Source: Phytopseudomonas punonensis
GTDB lineage: Bacteria > Pseudomonadota > Gammaproteobacteria > Pseudomonadales > Pseudomonadaceae
NCBI RefSeq assembly: GCF_900142655.1
Contig: NZ_FRBQ01000001.1
Span: 188,115 to 252,114, forward strand
Length of the DNA: 64,000 nucleotides
Direction: 5' to 3'
Under the pieces are notes generated by a model, which was given only the letters and a program-made list of their open reading frames with translations, was not told the DNA's origin and searched no databases. A program made the translations under genes and the position numbers. Below are positions 40,273-48,621 of this stretch, piece after piece; the first letter of the stretch is position 1, and each line of letters opens with the position of its first letter.

Positions 40273-41081
40273 TGCTCAGTTGCCCGATCTGCCAGGCACC
40301 GCTGACCGCCGTCGACAATGGCGTGGCCTGCCCGGCCAACCACCGTTTCGACCGCGCCCGCCAGGGCTATCTGAACCTGTTGCCGGTGCAGCACAAGAAC
40401 AGCCGCGATCCCGGCGACAATGCCGCGATGGTCGAAGCTCGCCGACGCTTTCTCGATGGCGGCCACTACGCGCCGCTGGCCGCTCGACTGGCTGAACTGG
40501 CGGCAGGCTATAAACCACAGCACTGGCTGGATATCGGTTGCGGCGAGGGCTACTACACCGCGCAGATCGCCGAAGCCCTGCCGGATGCCGACGGCTATGC
40601 GCTGGATATTTCCCGCGAGGCGGTCAAGCGTGCCTGCAAGCGCGCCCCGCATTTGAACTGGTTGATCGCCAGCATGGCCCGCGTGCCCTTGGCCGATGCC
40701 AGCTGCGGGCTGTTGGCCAGCGTGTTCAGCCCGCTGGACTGGCAGGAAGCCAAGCGCCTGCTCGCGCCCGGCGGCGGCCTGCTACGCATGGGGCCGACCC
40801 GCGACCACTTGATGGAGCTGCGCCAGAAACTGTACGACGAAGTGCGCGACTACGACGATCAGAAACACCTAGAACTGATCCCCGCAGGCATGCACCTGGC
40901 GCACAGTGAAACCCTGAGTTTCCCGCTGCTGCTCGACACCCCAGAAGCGCGCGCCGATCTGCTGGCGATGACGCCCCACGGCTGGCGCGCCAGCGCCGAA
41001 CGCCGTGCGGCCGTCATTGCCGAAAGCTTCGAAGTAACCGTCGCTATCCGCTACGATTGGATCGAGCGAGACGCGTCCTGA
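40272..41081 (+). CDS. rlmA: 23S rRNA (guanine-N1)-methyltransferase RlmA-like
   Basis: 269 residues. N-terminal zinc-binding knuckle with Cys4, Cys7, Cys20 and His24 (CPIC and CPANHRF), then a Rossmann methyltransferase domain with WLDIGCGEGYYTAQIAEA (motif I) and YALDISREAVKRA. It methylates a G of 23S rRNA hairpin 35 (G745 in E. coli numbering). Coupled to dapE by a one-base overlap, as in P. aeruginosa. Confidence 0.92.
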   Translation: MLSCPICQAPLTAVDNGVACPANHRFDRARQGYLNLLPVQHKNSRDPGDNAAMVEARRRFLDGGHYAPLAARLAELAAGYKPQHWLDIGCGEGYYTAQIAEALPDADGYALDISREAVKRACKRAPHLNWLIASMARVPLADASCGLLASVFSPLDWQEAKRLLAPGGGLLRMGPTRDHLMELRQKLYDEVRDYDDQKHLELIPAGMHLAHSETLSFPLLLDTPEARADLLAMTPHGWRASAERRAAVIAESFEVTVAIRYDWIERDAS

Positions 41082-41107
41082 ACGCCCCCGACCAGATGAG
41101 AACCCGC

Positions 41108-41479
41108 ATGCGCCAACCGGATATCGAGATCTACCTGAAGGACGCCGATCACCAGGCCATCGCCGCCTGGCTGACCGAGGCCCTTGGCCCGTGCTCCGAC
41201 TGGCAGCAGAAAGGCCAGACCTTCCAGTGCCGTGCCGGCGACGTGCCAGTGACCTGGCTGCCCAAAGCCGTAGGCAAATGGCACAGCCTCTACTTGGAAA
41301 GCGACGCTACGCCGTGGGACGACGACCTGGCTTGCGCCAAGGCTGCCTACGCCGCACTGGACGTGGAAATTCGCTGTGCGCCGGGTAGCTGGGAAGAGGA
41401 AGAAAGCGATGAGCAGGCCGATCAGTGGCTGCGCATTAGCGCCGATGGCGTGCAGGAAATTACCTGGCGCACAGGCTGA
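41108..41479 (+). CDS. Conserved hypothetical protein downstream of rlmA
   Basis: 123 residues, acidic. Opens MRQPDIEIYLKDADHQAIAAWLT and ends with a strongly acidic stretch (WEEEESDEQADQWLRI). Residue pattern suggests an alpha/beta fold, not a membrane protein. GAGAA nine bases upstream supports ATG 41108; ATG 41096 is possible. No family recognised, but a homologue occupies the same position in Pseudomonas, 26 bases after rlmA, so it is probably cotranscribed with dapE-rlmA. Confidence 0.75.
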   Translation: MRQPDIEIYLKDADHQAIAAWLTEALGPCSDWQQKGQTFQCRAGDVPVTWLPKAVGKWHSLYLESDATPWDDDLACAKAAYAALDVEIRCAPGSWEEEESDEQADQWLRISADGVQEITWRTG

Positions 41480-42087
41480 TCGCACCAGCTACTGCAACCC
41501 AGGCATCGCTTCGCTCAACCGGAACTACGGCTTGAGCGACCAGCACCGCAGGCGCGCCATTCAGCTGCGCGCCTCATGATCAATTTGTTCGCTCCCTTCT
41601 TTTGACGAACTCCTGGCTCTTCTTCTCAACCGCTAGCAAGGTAGGCGCCTCCTGCCACTTCTGCAGCTATTTCTGGCATAGGCGAAAGCGCTCCCGAAGC
41701 GCTGTACCGACCCCGCCTATTCCGTAGCGACATTTAAAAATAACTACATAAATCTCAAAAAAAGCCAATTTCGTAGCTTTAGCCGACGATTAACGGTGCG
41801 GCATTGCGCCGCAGCACGCCTGTTAGCAAGCTAACAACTTAAAAGACATTTATTTACGATGACCGAATTTTAACGACAAATAACTGCTTTATAGTGATTT
41901 TTATTTGAATAATTCAGCATGAAAAATAACAATATCTCCGATAACTTGTAGTCATTAAAAATAAACACTCCATGAATATTGCTTACTAGCCAGCTTCGTT
42001 TGCAGAATGCCTGCCGTACGACTTTAGTCGACACGGTACCTCTGCCGCCCTCTGGGTGAATCTGCAACGATCGCAGGAGATGTAAGC
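41480..42087. other. AT-rich gap upstream of the transhydrogenase operon
   Basis: 608 bases with no credible gene. From about 41720 to 42000 the DNA is markedly AT-rich compared with the rest of the window. The pntAA promoter must be in this region. I see no tRNA, repeat or terminator with good structure. Confidence 0.5.
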
Positions 42088-43209
42088 GTGCACATTGGTG
42101 TTCCTCTCGAAACCCAGGCAGGCGAAACGCGGGTAGCCGCGACGCCGGAAACCATCAAGAAGCTGATTGGCCAGGGCCACCAGGTCACCGTCCAGGCTGG
42201 CGCTGGCGTGGCAGCCAGCATTACCGACACGGCCTATGTCGCTGTCGGCGCCAGCATCGGCGATGCAGCGGCGGCGTTCGGCGCCGAGCTGATCCTCAAG
42301 GTGGTCGCCCCCAGCGACGCCGAGCTGGCGCTGATGAACAGCGGCGCCGTGCTGATCGGCATGCTCAACCCGTTTAGCAATGAAACCATCGCGCGCCTGA
42401 ACGCAGCCGGCGTCACCGCCTTCGCCTTGGAGGCTGCACCGCGCACATCCCGCGCACAGAGCCTGGACGTGCTGAGCTCCCAGGCCAACATCGCCGGCTA
42501 CAAGGCGGTGATGCTGGCGGCCAATCACTACCCGCGCTTCATGCCGATGCTGATGACCGCCGCTGGTACGGTGAAGGCCGCTCGCGTATTGATCCTCGGC
42601 GCTGGCGTCGCCGGCTTGCAGGCCATCGCCACGGCCAAACGCCTGGGTGCGGTGGTCGAAGCGTCCGACGTGCGCCCAGCCGTGAAGGAGCAGATCGAAT
42701 CGCTCGGCGCCAAGTTCGTCGATGTGCCCTTCGAGACCGATGAGGAGCGCGAATGCGCAGTTGGCGTCGGTGGTTATGCCCACCCGATGCCAGCTTCGTG
42801 GATGGAGCGCCAGGCTAAGGCCGTGCACGAGCGCGCCAAGCAGGCCGACATCGTCATTACCACCGCCCTGATCCCGGGTCGCAAGGCACCGACGCTGCTG
42901 CATGAGGCTACGGTCGCCGAGATGAAGCCGGGCTCCGTGGTCATCGACCTGGCCGCTATCCAGGGCGGCAACTGCCCATTGACCGAACTGGACAAGGTGG
43001 TGGTCAAGCACGGCGTGACACTCGTCGGCCACGGCAACCTGCCGGCAATGGTCGCTGCCGATGCCTCGGCCCTGTACGCGCGCAACCTGCTCGATTTCCT
43101 CAAGCTGGTGATCGCCCCGAGCAGCGCCTTTCACCTCAACCTGGAAGACGACATCGTCGCCGCCTGCCTGATGTGCAAAGGCGGCGAGATCGTGCGCGTC
43201 AATAAATGA
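42088..43209 (+). CDS. pntAA: NAD(P) transhydrogenase subunit alpha part 1 (PntAA)
   Basis: 373 residues, soluble NAD(H)-binding domain I of the proton-translocating transhydrogenase. GTG start at 42088 with AGGAG eight bases upstream. Opens MHIGVPLETQAGETRVAATP. The NAD-binding loop is VLILGAGVAGLQAIATAKRLGA (residues about 168-189) and RPAVKEQIESLGAKFVDV follows. Split alpha subunits (PntAA plus PntAB) are the rule in Pseudomonas. Cytosolic, attached to the membrane complex. Confidence 0.95.
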   Translation: MHIGVPLETQAGETRVAATPETIKKLIGQGHQVTVQAGAGVAASITDTAYVAVGASIGDAAAAFGAELILKVVAPSDAELALMNSGAVLIGMLNPFSNETIARLNAAGVTAFALEAAPRTSRAQSLDVLSSQANIAGYKAVMLAANHYPRFMPMLMTAAGTVKAARVLILGAGVAGLQAIATAKRLGAVVEASDVRPAVKEQIESLGAKFVDVPFETDEERECAVGVGGYAHPMPASWMERQAKAVHERAKQADIVITTALIPGRKAPTLLHEATVAEMKPGSVVIDLAAIQGGNCPLTELDKVVVKHGVTLVGHGNLPAMVAADASALYARNLLDFLKLVIAPSSAFHLNLEDDIVAACLMCKGGEIVRVNK

Positions 43210-43263
43210 TGACCGCCCTCTCTTTATGGAGAGGGCCAATCACTACAAAAAAGGATCACTGCG

Positions 43264-43578
43264 ATGGATCTGATTTCCGACGGTATCTACAACCTGATCA
43301 TCTTCGTGCTGGCCATTTATGTCGGCTACCACGTGGTCTGGAACGTCACCCCCGCCCTGCACACCCCACTGATGGCGGTGACCAACGCGATTTCCGCGAT
43401 CGTCATCATCGGCGCCATGCTCGCCGCCGCGCTAACCGTCACTCCATTGGGCAAGACCATGGGCACCCTTGCCGTAGCCCTGGCAGCGGTCAACGTGTTC
43501 GGCGGTTTCCTGGTCACGCGCCGCATGCTGGAAATGTTCAAGAAGAAAGCCCCGAAAGCCGCGGCGGAGAAGCAGTGA
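43264..43578 (+). CDS. pntAB: NAD(P) transhydrogenase subunit alpha part 2 (PntAB)
   Basis: 104 residues with three transmembrane helices (about 10-28, 34-57, 62-82), forming part of the proton channel domain II. The segment [20 protein letters not shown] is a family signature. It lies between pntAA (54-base gap) and pntB (one-base gap) on the same strand. Confidence 0.95.
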   Translation: MDLISDGIYNLIIFVLAIYVGYHVVWNVTPALHTPLMAVTNAISAIVIIGAMLAAALTVTPLGKTMGTLAVALAAVNVFGGFLVTRRMLEMFKKKAPKAAAEKQ

Positions 43579-43579
43579 A

Positions 43580-45031
43580 ATGAGCATGAACCTGATCACC
43601 CTGCTCTACCTTGTTGCCTCGGTGTGCTTTATCCAGGCACTTAAAGGCCTGTCGCACCCGACCACCTCACGGCGCGGCAATGCCTTTGGCATGATCGGCA
43701 TGAGCATCGCCGTGCTCACTACCTTCGGCCTCATCTATAAGCTCGGCAGCGAGCTGGCAGCACAAGGCATCGGCTACGTGATCGTCGGCCTGCTGGTCGG
43801 CGGCACGGCGGGCTCAATCATGGCCAAGCGCGTCGAGATGACCAAGATGCCGGAACTGGTCGCCTTCATGCACAGCATGATCGGCCTGGCCGCCGTGTTC
43901 ATTGCAATTGCCGCAGTCGTCGAGCCGCAATCGCTGGGCATCGTTGCCAGCATTGCCGACCCGATTCCAGCCGGTAATCGCCTGGAGCTGTTCCTTGGCG
44001 CGGCCATAGGCGCCATCACCTTCTCAGGCTCAGTGATCGCTTTTGGCAAACTGTCTGGCGGCTCTTTTTTCGGGGGGCGGAAGTTCCGCCTGTTCCAGGG
44101 CGCACCGGTACAGTTCGCCGGCCAGCACCTGATCAACCTGCTGATCGGCCTGGCCATCGCCGGCCTGGGCCTGTACTTCACGCTCACCGGCAACCTCACC
44201 GCCTTCGCCGTGCTGGTGGCCCTGGCCTTCGTGATCGGCGTGCTGATCATCATCCCGATTGGCGGCGCGGACATGCCGGTGGTGGTGTCGATGCTCAACA
44301 GCTACTCGGGCTGGGCGGCCGCCGGTATCGGTTTCTCGCTGAACAACTCGATGCTGATCATCGCCGGCAGCCTGGTCGGCTCCAGCGGCGCGATCCTCTC
44401 CTACATCATGTGCAAGGCGATGAACCGCTCGTTCTTCAACGTGATTCTCGGCGGCTTTGGCGGCGCGACGGATGCCGGCCCGGCAGCAGGCAGTGGTGAG
44501 CAGCGTCCGGTGAAATCCGGCTCTGCCGACGATGCGGCATTCCTGCTCGGCAACGCCGACAGCGTGATCATCGTGCCCGGCTACGGCCTGGCCGTGGCCC
44601 GCGCCCAGCACGCCCTGAAGGAACTCACCGAGAAGCTGGCGCACAAGGGCGTGACCGTGAAGTACGCGATCCACCCGGTAGCGGGCCGCATGCCCGGCCA
44701 TATGAACGTGCTGCTCGCCGAAGCGGAAGTGCCCTACGACCAAGTGTTCGAGATGGAAGACATCAACGCCGAATTCGGTCAGGCCGATGTGGTGCTGGTG
44801 CTCGGCGCCAACGACGTGGTCAACCCGGCCGCCAAGAACGATCCCAAGTCACCGATTGCCGGCATGCCGATTCTCGAAGCCTTCAAGGCCAAGACCATCA
44901 TCGTCAACAAGCGCTCGATGGCCAGCGGCTATGCCGGCCTGGACAACGAACTGTTCTACCTGGACAAGACCATGATGGTGTTCGGCGACGCCAAGAAGGT
45001 CATCGAAGACATGCTCAAAGCGGTGGAATGA
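43580..45031 (+). CDS. pntB: NAD(P) transhydrogenase subunit beta (PntB)
   Basis: 483 residues. About nine transmembrane helices (residues 1-270) complete the proton channel; the C-terminal domain III (about 310-483) binds NADP(H), with IIVPGYGLAVARAQHALKEL, YAIHPVAGRMPGHMNVLLAEA and NKRSMASGYAGLDNELF. The enzyme uses the proton-motive force to reduce NADP+ with NADH. An intrinsic terminator follows. Confidence 0.96.
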   Translation: MSMNLITLLYLVASVCFIQALKGLSHPTTSRRGNAFGMIGMSIAVLTTFGLIYKLGSELAAQGIGYVIVGLLVGGTAGSIMAKRVEMTKMPELVAFMHSMIGLAAVFIAIAAVVEPQSLGIVASIADPIPAGNRLELFLGAAIGAITFSGSVIAFGKLSGGSFFGGRKFRLFQGAPVQFAGQHLINLLIGLAIAGLGLYFTLTGNLTAFAVLVALAFVIGVLIIIPIGGADMPVVVSMLNSYSGWAAAGIGFSLNNSMLIIAGSLVGSSGAILSYIMCKAMNRSFFNVILGGFGGATDAGPAAGSGEQRPVKSGSADDAAFLLGNADSVIIVPGYGLAVARAQHALKELTEKLAHKGVTVKYAIHPVAGRMPGHMNVLLAEAEVPYDQVFEMEDINAEFGQADVVLVLGANDVVNPAAKNDPKSPIAGMPILEAFKAKTIIVNKRSMASGYAGLDNELFYLDKTMMVFGDAKKVIEDMLKAVE

Positions 45032-45036
45032 TCCGC

Positions 45037-45068
45037 AAAGGGGCGCAGCAGAGCGGCTGCGCCCTTTC
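45037..45068 (+). terminator. Terminator after pntB
   Basis: Stem AAAGGGGCGCAGC (45037-45049) pairs with GCTGCGCCCTTT (45056-45067) with one bulged G and loop AGAGCG. Five bases after the pntB stop. The T-tract is only three bases, so efficiency may be moderate. Confidence 0.75.
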
Positions 45069-45170
45069 CAGGTGCAATTTCAGACCAAGAAAAAAGCACA
45101 GCAACACTGATTGGTAACGAGAATTGGTGCTCAAAAAAGTAATGAGCTAAGCAACTATGCCGAACAATCG

Positions 45171-45301
45171 TAACTGTACCGCAATTAAATCACTGAAAAA
45201 TTAAATAATTTCAGATAAAAAAACTGCCAAACAGGCAAAGTCACGGCAAATTCACAAACACCGGTACAGTTACAAAGTAAATTTGCACAACAGTTACAAA
45301 G
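45171..45301 (+). promoter_or_regulatory. Repeated GTACAGTTAC-type sites upstream of the DUF1127 gene
   Basis: Within the AT-rich 387-base gap (45032-45418), ACAGTTACAAAG occurs twice as a direct repeat, at 45266-45277 and 45290-45301 (24 bases apart). TAACTGTACC at 45171-45180 is an inverted copy of GGTACAGTTA (45263-45272). Paired direct half-sites of this kind are typical of GntR/MocR-type regulators, but which protein binds is inference. The rest of the gap shows no gene. Confidence 0.5.
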
Positions 45302-45418
45302 CAACCTATCTAGTACCAGGCTAATTTACTGCAGCTGTGGCTACTGCAAACCCCGCGCGAGGTCGAAAATAGGCTCCAGAACTTAACCAGTCCCGCCAAA
45401 AGCGGAAGGATGCACGCC

Positions 45419-45631
45419 ATGGAACGTACCCTCAGTTCCGATCTGCTTGTCGACACCTCGTCCAAATCTGCCACCAGCCTGCCGCTGAATATTCTCGCTA
45501 CTCTGCTCCTGTGGCAGCGTCGCATCGTCAGCCGCCGCCAACTGGCGCGTCTGGACCCTCGCCTGCTGGCTGACGCCGGTATCAGCGAAAGTCAGCGTTA
45601 CGCCGAACTGAGCAAACCGTTCTGGCGTTAA
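45419..45631 (+). CDS. DUF1127 (YjiS-like) small protein
   Basis: 70 residues. The conserved C-terminal motif RRQLARLDPRLLADAGIS is followed by AELSKPFWR. DUF1127 proteins are small, mostly of unknown function; some bind RNA or affect phosphate and carbon metabolism. The start at ATG 45419 lies eight bases after AAGGA; an ATG at 45410 directly abuts the same sequence and is less likely. Preceded by repeated operator-like sites and followed by a terminator, so it is a separate transcription unit. Confidence 0.88.
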   Translation: MERTLSSDLLVDTSSKSATSLPLNILATLLLWQRRIVSRRQLARLDPRLLADAGISESQRYAELSKPFWR

Positions 45632-45655
45632 TCGCGACACCTGAGCTTCTCCCGC

Positions 45656-45690
45656 AAAACCCCGCCGGCATGCAGCGCCTGTGGGGTTTT
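45656..45690 (+). terminator. Terminator after the DUF1127 gene
   Basis: AAAACCCC (45656-45663) pairs with GGGGTTTT (45683-45690) across a 19-base loop that can fold further (GCCGGC). The T-run follows the stem. It lies 24 bases downstream of the stop. Confidence 0.75.
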
Positions 45691-45813
45691 GTCGTTTCAG
45701 GGGCACAGTCATCGGACTGCCAACAACGCTACACAAACTGTGCAGGTGTTTCTCAACGGCACGCTGCAGAGCAGGTAGAATGCGGCTTTCCGTGAGCCGT
45801 AGAGACCAAGCCC

Positions 45814-46131
45814 ATGCCCATCGTCCGCACCCTCGCCTTTGCCAGCCTGTTCAGCCTCGCTGCCAACGCCTCTGCCAGTAGCTTCATCGTCACCACCGAC
45901 ACCCTGGTCGATGCCCTGGCAGGCACCATCGACACCATGTCCAACGCCACCTCGTCAGTAGTCGACAACAAGGTCGTGCTGGCCGCCAAGGATGACGCCG
46001 CGAGCTTCGTCGCCACCGATGGTGCCGTACGTGGCGCGTACCTGGAAACCGCGCTGCAGCACATCCGTGCACGCATGCCGGCGGTGCAGGCCGACGACGC
46101 AAGACTGGCCCAGGCCATCCTCGCCAATTAA
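45814..46131 (+). CDS. DUF2388 exported protein, copy 1
   Basis: 105 residues. Signal peptide (residues 1-22, ending NASAS). The mature part starts SFIVTTDTLVDALAGTIDT and contains the family hallmark KDDAASFVATDGAVRGAYLE, then a helical end with ARLAQAILAN. Unknown function; largely restricted to Pseudomonas as far as I know. Followed 75 bases later by a diverged paralogue with the same hallmark. Confidence 0.85.
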   Translation: MPIVRTLAFASLFSLAANASASSFIVTTDTLVDALAGTIDTMSNATSSVVDNKVVLAAKDDAASFVATDGAVRGAYLETALQHIRARMPAVQADDARLAQAILAN

Positions 46132-46206
46132 GCGTGTGTCATTGCCGGAACTGCGGCACAGGTTCCTCGTCCAAGCAGCCAATCAGATCCCTTTCGGAGA
46201 CCATTC

Positions 46207-46527
46207 ATGAAGCGTCCGTTGTTAGCCGCCACTGCATCGCTGGCCCTGTTCGCCGGCGCCGTTCAGGCCCAGACCCTGGTGGCCACCAGCAACATCATCG
46301 TCCGTGCGCTGGATCGCACCATCGACTTCACCTCGGACACCACTACCTCGATCCGCGATATGAAAGTGGTCATCGAAGCCCGTGACGACGCCGCCAGCTT
46401 CGTCGCCAGCGAAGGCGATATCCGCGGTGCCCAGCTGGAGGCCGCCTTCGGCGCGCTGCGCAGCCAAGTTCCCGAGGCACAGAACGCCTCCGACCAGGTA
46501 CTCGCAGAAGCCATTCTCGCGCAGTGA
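46207..46527 (+). CDS. DUF2388 exported protein, copy 2
   Basis: 106 residues. Signal peptide (1-22, ending AVQAQ). The shared core with copy 1 is RDDAASFVASEGDIRGAQLE and the C-terminal AEAILAQ, with marked divergence elsewhere, so the duplication is old. The ATG has TCGGAGA upstream. The stop overlaps the GTG start of the DUF4105 gene (GTGA), which suggests that this exported protein is made together with the DUF4105 protein. Confidence 0.85.
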   Translation: MKRPLLAATASLALFAGAVQAQTLVATSNIIVRALDRTIDFTSDTTTSIRDMKVVIEARDDAASFVASEGDIRGAQLEAAFGALRSQVPEAQNASDQVLAEAILAQ

Positions 46528-48473
46528 TAGCCGCACGTGGCTGGCTCCTGCTGCTGACCTTGCTGGTCAGCACGGCCAGCCACGCTCAACTGCATTTCGC
46601 TTTGGATACGTCGGGGCTCAGCAGCGCCGAACGCCAAGCCAGCCAGACCCTCCTCGACGAAGCCAACAACGCTCTACCGCCGCGCCTGCGCGAAGCGGTG
46701 GATCGTGACGTCGTGGTGCGTTGGGTCGACATGCCAGAGGACAATTACGGCCGAGCCGGGCGCCTCAGTGGCATCGAGCTCAATGCCAAGCTGCTGCCGG
46801 GCCTTACCGACGGCAGCGCAGCGAGCACGCCAAATGGCCGCCCCCACAGCACCGTGCGCCAGGAATTACTGGCCACCGTTCTGCATGAGGTGACTCACCT
46901 TTACGACCGCGGGGCTTACTGGGACGCTGAACAGCGCACCCAGCTGCGCCGCTGCCAGCGCCAGAACAGTGACCTCGGCCCGATTGGCCTGCGCGCAGAA
47001 TGCCGCGGGCAGACCGAGCGTCGCTTCACCCTCAGCGACGATCCGCGCCTGCTCGACCTGGCCGGCTGGCCACAGCGGGTCGGCAAGCGCGGCGAGCGTG
47101 AGTCGAACAACGGTCAGGTCGCGCGCAGCCCGGACATCTACGAGCTGAGCAACCCGCGCGAATTCGTCGCGGTGAACATGGAGTACTTTCTCCTCGACCC
47201 CGAATACGCCTGCCGCCGCCCATCCCTGGCACGGTTTTTCAGCGCGCATTTTGGCTGGTCGCCAGCTAATCAGGCGCCCTGCGGCAACGGCTACGCCTAC
47301 CTGAATGCGGGGCGTGATTTCGACAAGCAGGCGCTGGCAAACCTCGACCCGGAACGCATCTATGAGGTCGATTATCTGCTCGCCGAAGCCAACCAGAACA
47401 TGGCCAGCCGCTGGGGCCACACGATGCTGCGCCTGGTCATCTGTGCACCAGGGCGCCCACGTGGGCCGGATTGCCGGCTGGATCTGGATCAGCACCTGGT
47501 GCTGTCCTACCGCGCCTTCGTCAACGATGTGCAGCTGTCCAGCTGGGACGGGCTGACCGGCGCCTACCCGTCACGGCTGTTCGTGCTGCCGTTGGCCCAG
47601 GTGATCGAGGAGTACACCAAGGTCGAGCTGCGCAGCCTGGCCTCGGTACCCCTGAAGCTTTCACGCGAGCGCCTGGAGCAACTGGTCGCCCGCGCCGTCG
47701 AACAGCACTGGAGTTACGACGGCGATTACTTCTTCGTATCCAACAACTGTGCGGTGGAAACACTCAAGCTGCTGCGCAGCGGCACCGGCCTGCCGGGCCT
47801 ACAGAACCTCGACAGCATCACCCCCATCGGTTTGCTGGAGGTGCTGGAAGCCCGCGAGCTGGCCGACAGCAGCGTGCTCAACGATTCCCGCGAAGCGCTG
47901 CGCCTGGGCTACCGCTTCGACTCGTTCCGCGACCGTTACCAGGCGATGTTCAAAGTGCTGCAGCAGCGCCTGCCGATCCCGCAGGCGCGCGTCGAGGACT
48001 GGCTCGAACAGCCGTCCGAGAAACGCCGCCAATGGTTCGAGCAGGCCGACCTGCGCGCCAGCGCTGCCATGCTGCTGCTCGAACAGGCAGCCATGCGCCG
48101 CCAACTGCTGCTCTCCCAAGATGAGCTCAAGCAACGCTACCTGACCGGCCGCGCCGCCAAGGATCCGAGCCTCAACAAGGCCGGTGACGCTTTGGAGCAA
48201 ATCCTCGCCAACACCGGCTTCCTGAGTCGACCGGCCGAGCTGCTCGAAGGCGGTTACGGCCTGCCGCAGCAGGAAGAATGGCAGCGCCTGGAAAGCGAAA
48301 CCCGCACACGCCAGCAGCAGCTAAGCCTGCTCAGCGCCGACCTCGACGGCGAAGTGCGTAGCCTCCTGGAGCCACAGCGCCTGGCCGAGTTGGAGGCCAA
48401 TGAAGCTAACCTGAAAATGCTAGGCGACCACCTGCGCAAGTTGCACAAGGAAAGCGGTGGGCTGCAGCTCTAG
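46524..48473 (+). CDS. DUF4105 (Lnb-type) periplasmic protein
   Basis: 649 residues. GTG start overlapping the preceding stop; signal peptide MIAARGWLLLLTLLVSTASHA. The N-terminal third contains a putative zinc-metallopeptidase-like region with TVLHEVTHLYDRG (HExxH-like HEVTH) near residue 117. The centre (about 285-420) is the DUF4105/Lnb N-terminal periplasmic domain, with RWGHTMLRLVIC and FFVSNNCAVETLKLL, where His and Cys resemble a thiol-hydrolase centre. A coiled-coil C terminus follows (about 450-649; RLESETRTRQQQLSLL). Related Lnb proteins act as lipoprotein transacylases in other bacteria, so an envelope role is plausible but unproven. Confidence 0.8.
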   Translation: MIAARGWLLLLTLLVSTASHAQLHFALDTSGLSSAERQASQTLLDEANNALPPRLREAVDRDVVVRWVDMPEDNYGRAGRLSGIELNAKLLPGLTDGSAASTPNGRPHSTVRQELLATVLHEVTHLYDRGAYWDAEQRTQLRRCQRQNSDLGPIGLRAECRGQTERRFTLSDDPRLLDLAGWPQRVGKRGERESNNGQVARSPDIYELSNPREFVAVNMEYFLLDPEYACRRPSLARFFSAHFGWSPANQAPCGNGYAYLNAGRDFDKQALANLDPERIYEVDYLLAEANQNMASRWGHTMLRLVICAPGRPRGPDCRLDLDQHLVLSYRAFVNDVQLSSWDGLTGAYPSRLFVLPLAQVIEEYTKVELRSLASVPLKLSRERLEQLVARAVEQHWSYDGDYFFVSNNCAVETLKLLRSGTGLPGLQNLDSITPIGLLEVLEARELADSSVLNDSREALRLGYRFDSFRDRYQAMFKVLQQRLPIPQARVEDWLEQPSEKRRQWFEQADLRASAAMLLLEQAAMRRQLLLSQDELKQRYLTGRAAKDPSLNKAGDALEQILANTGFLSRPAELLEGGYGLPQQEEWQRLESETRTRQQQLSLLSADLDGEVRSLLEPQRLAELEANEANLKMLGDHLRKLHKESGGLQL

Positions 48474-48567
48474 CAGTCGAGCATTGCGTAAAGCCACTGC
48501 AATCGCAGCAAAATGTGTCGTGCTTTGAGATTTTCAGCTTAAGTTGTACAAGCTGATTATCTCTGTA

Positions 48568-48595
48568 GAACTTTTCACGGTCTGTCCCAGTCGGA
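48568..48595 (+). promoter_or_regulatory. AlgU (sigma-22)-like promoter of the exopolysaccharide-type operon
   Basis: GAACTT at 48568-48573, 17 bases, then TCGGA at 48591-48595. The AlgU/RpoE-type consensus in Pseudomonas is GAACTT-N16/17-TCTGA, so the -35 is perfect and the -10 differs in one base. Transcription would begin about 48600, some 20 bases before the operon's ATG at 48622. Confidence 0.6.
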
Positions 48596-48621
48596 TTTTC
48601 GCCTCCTGATTGGAATAGACG

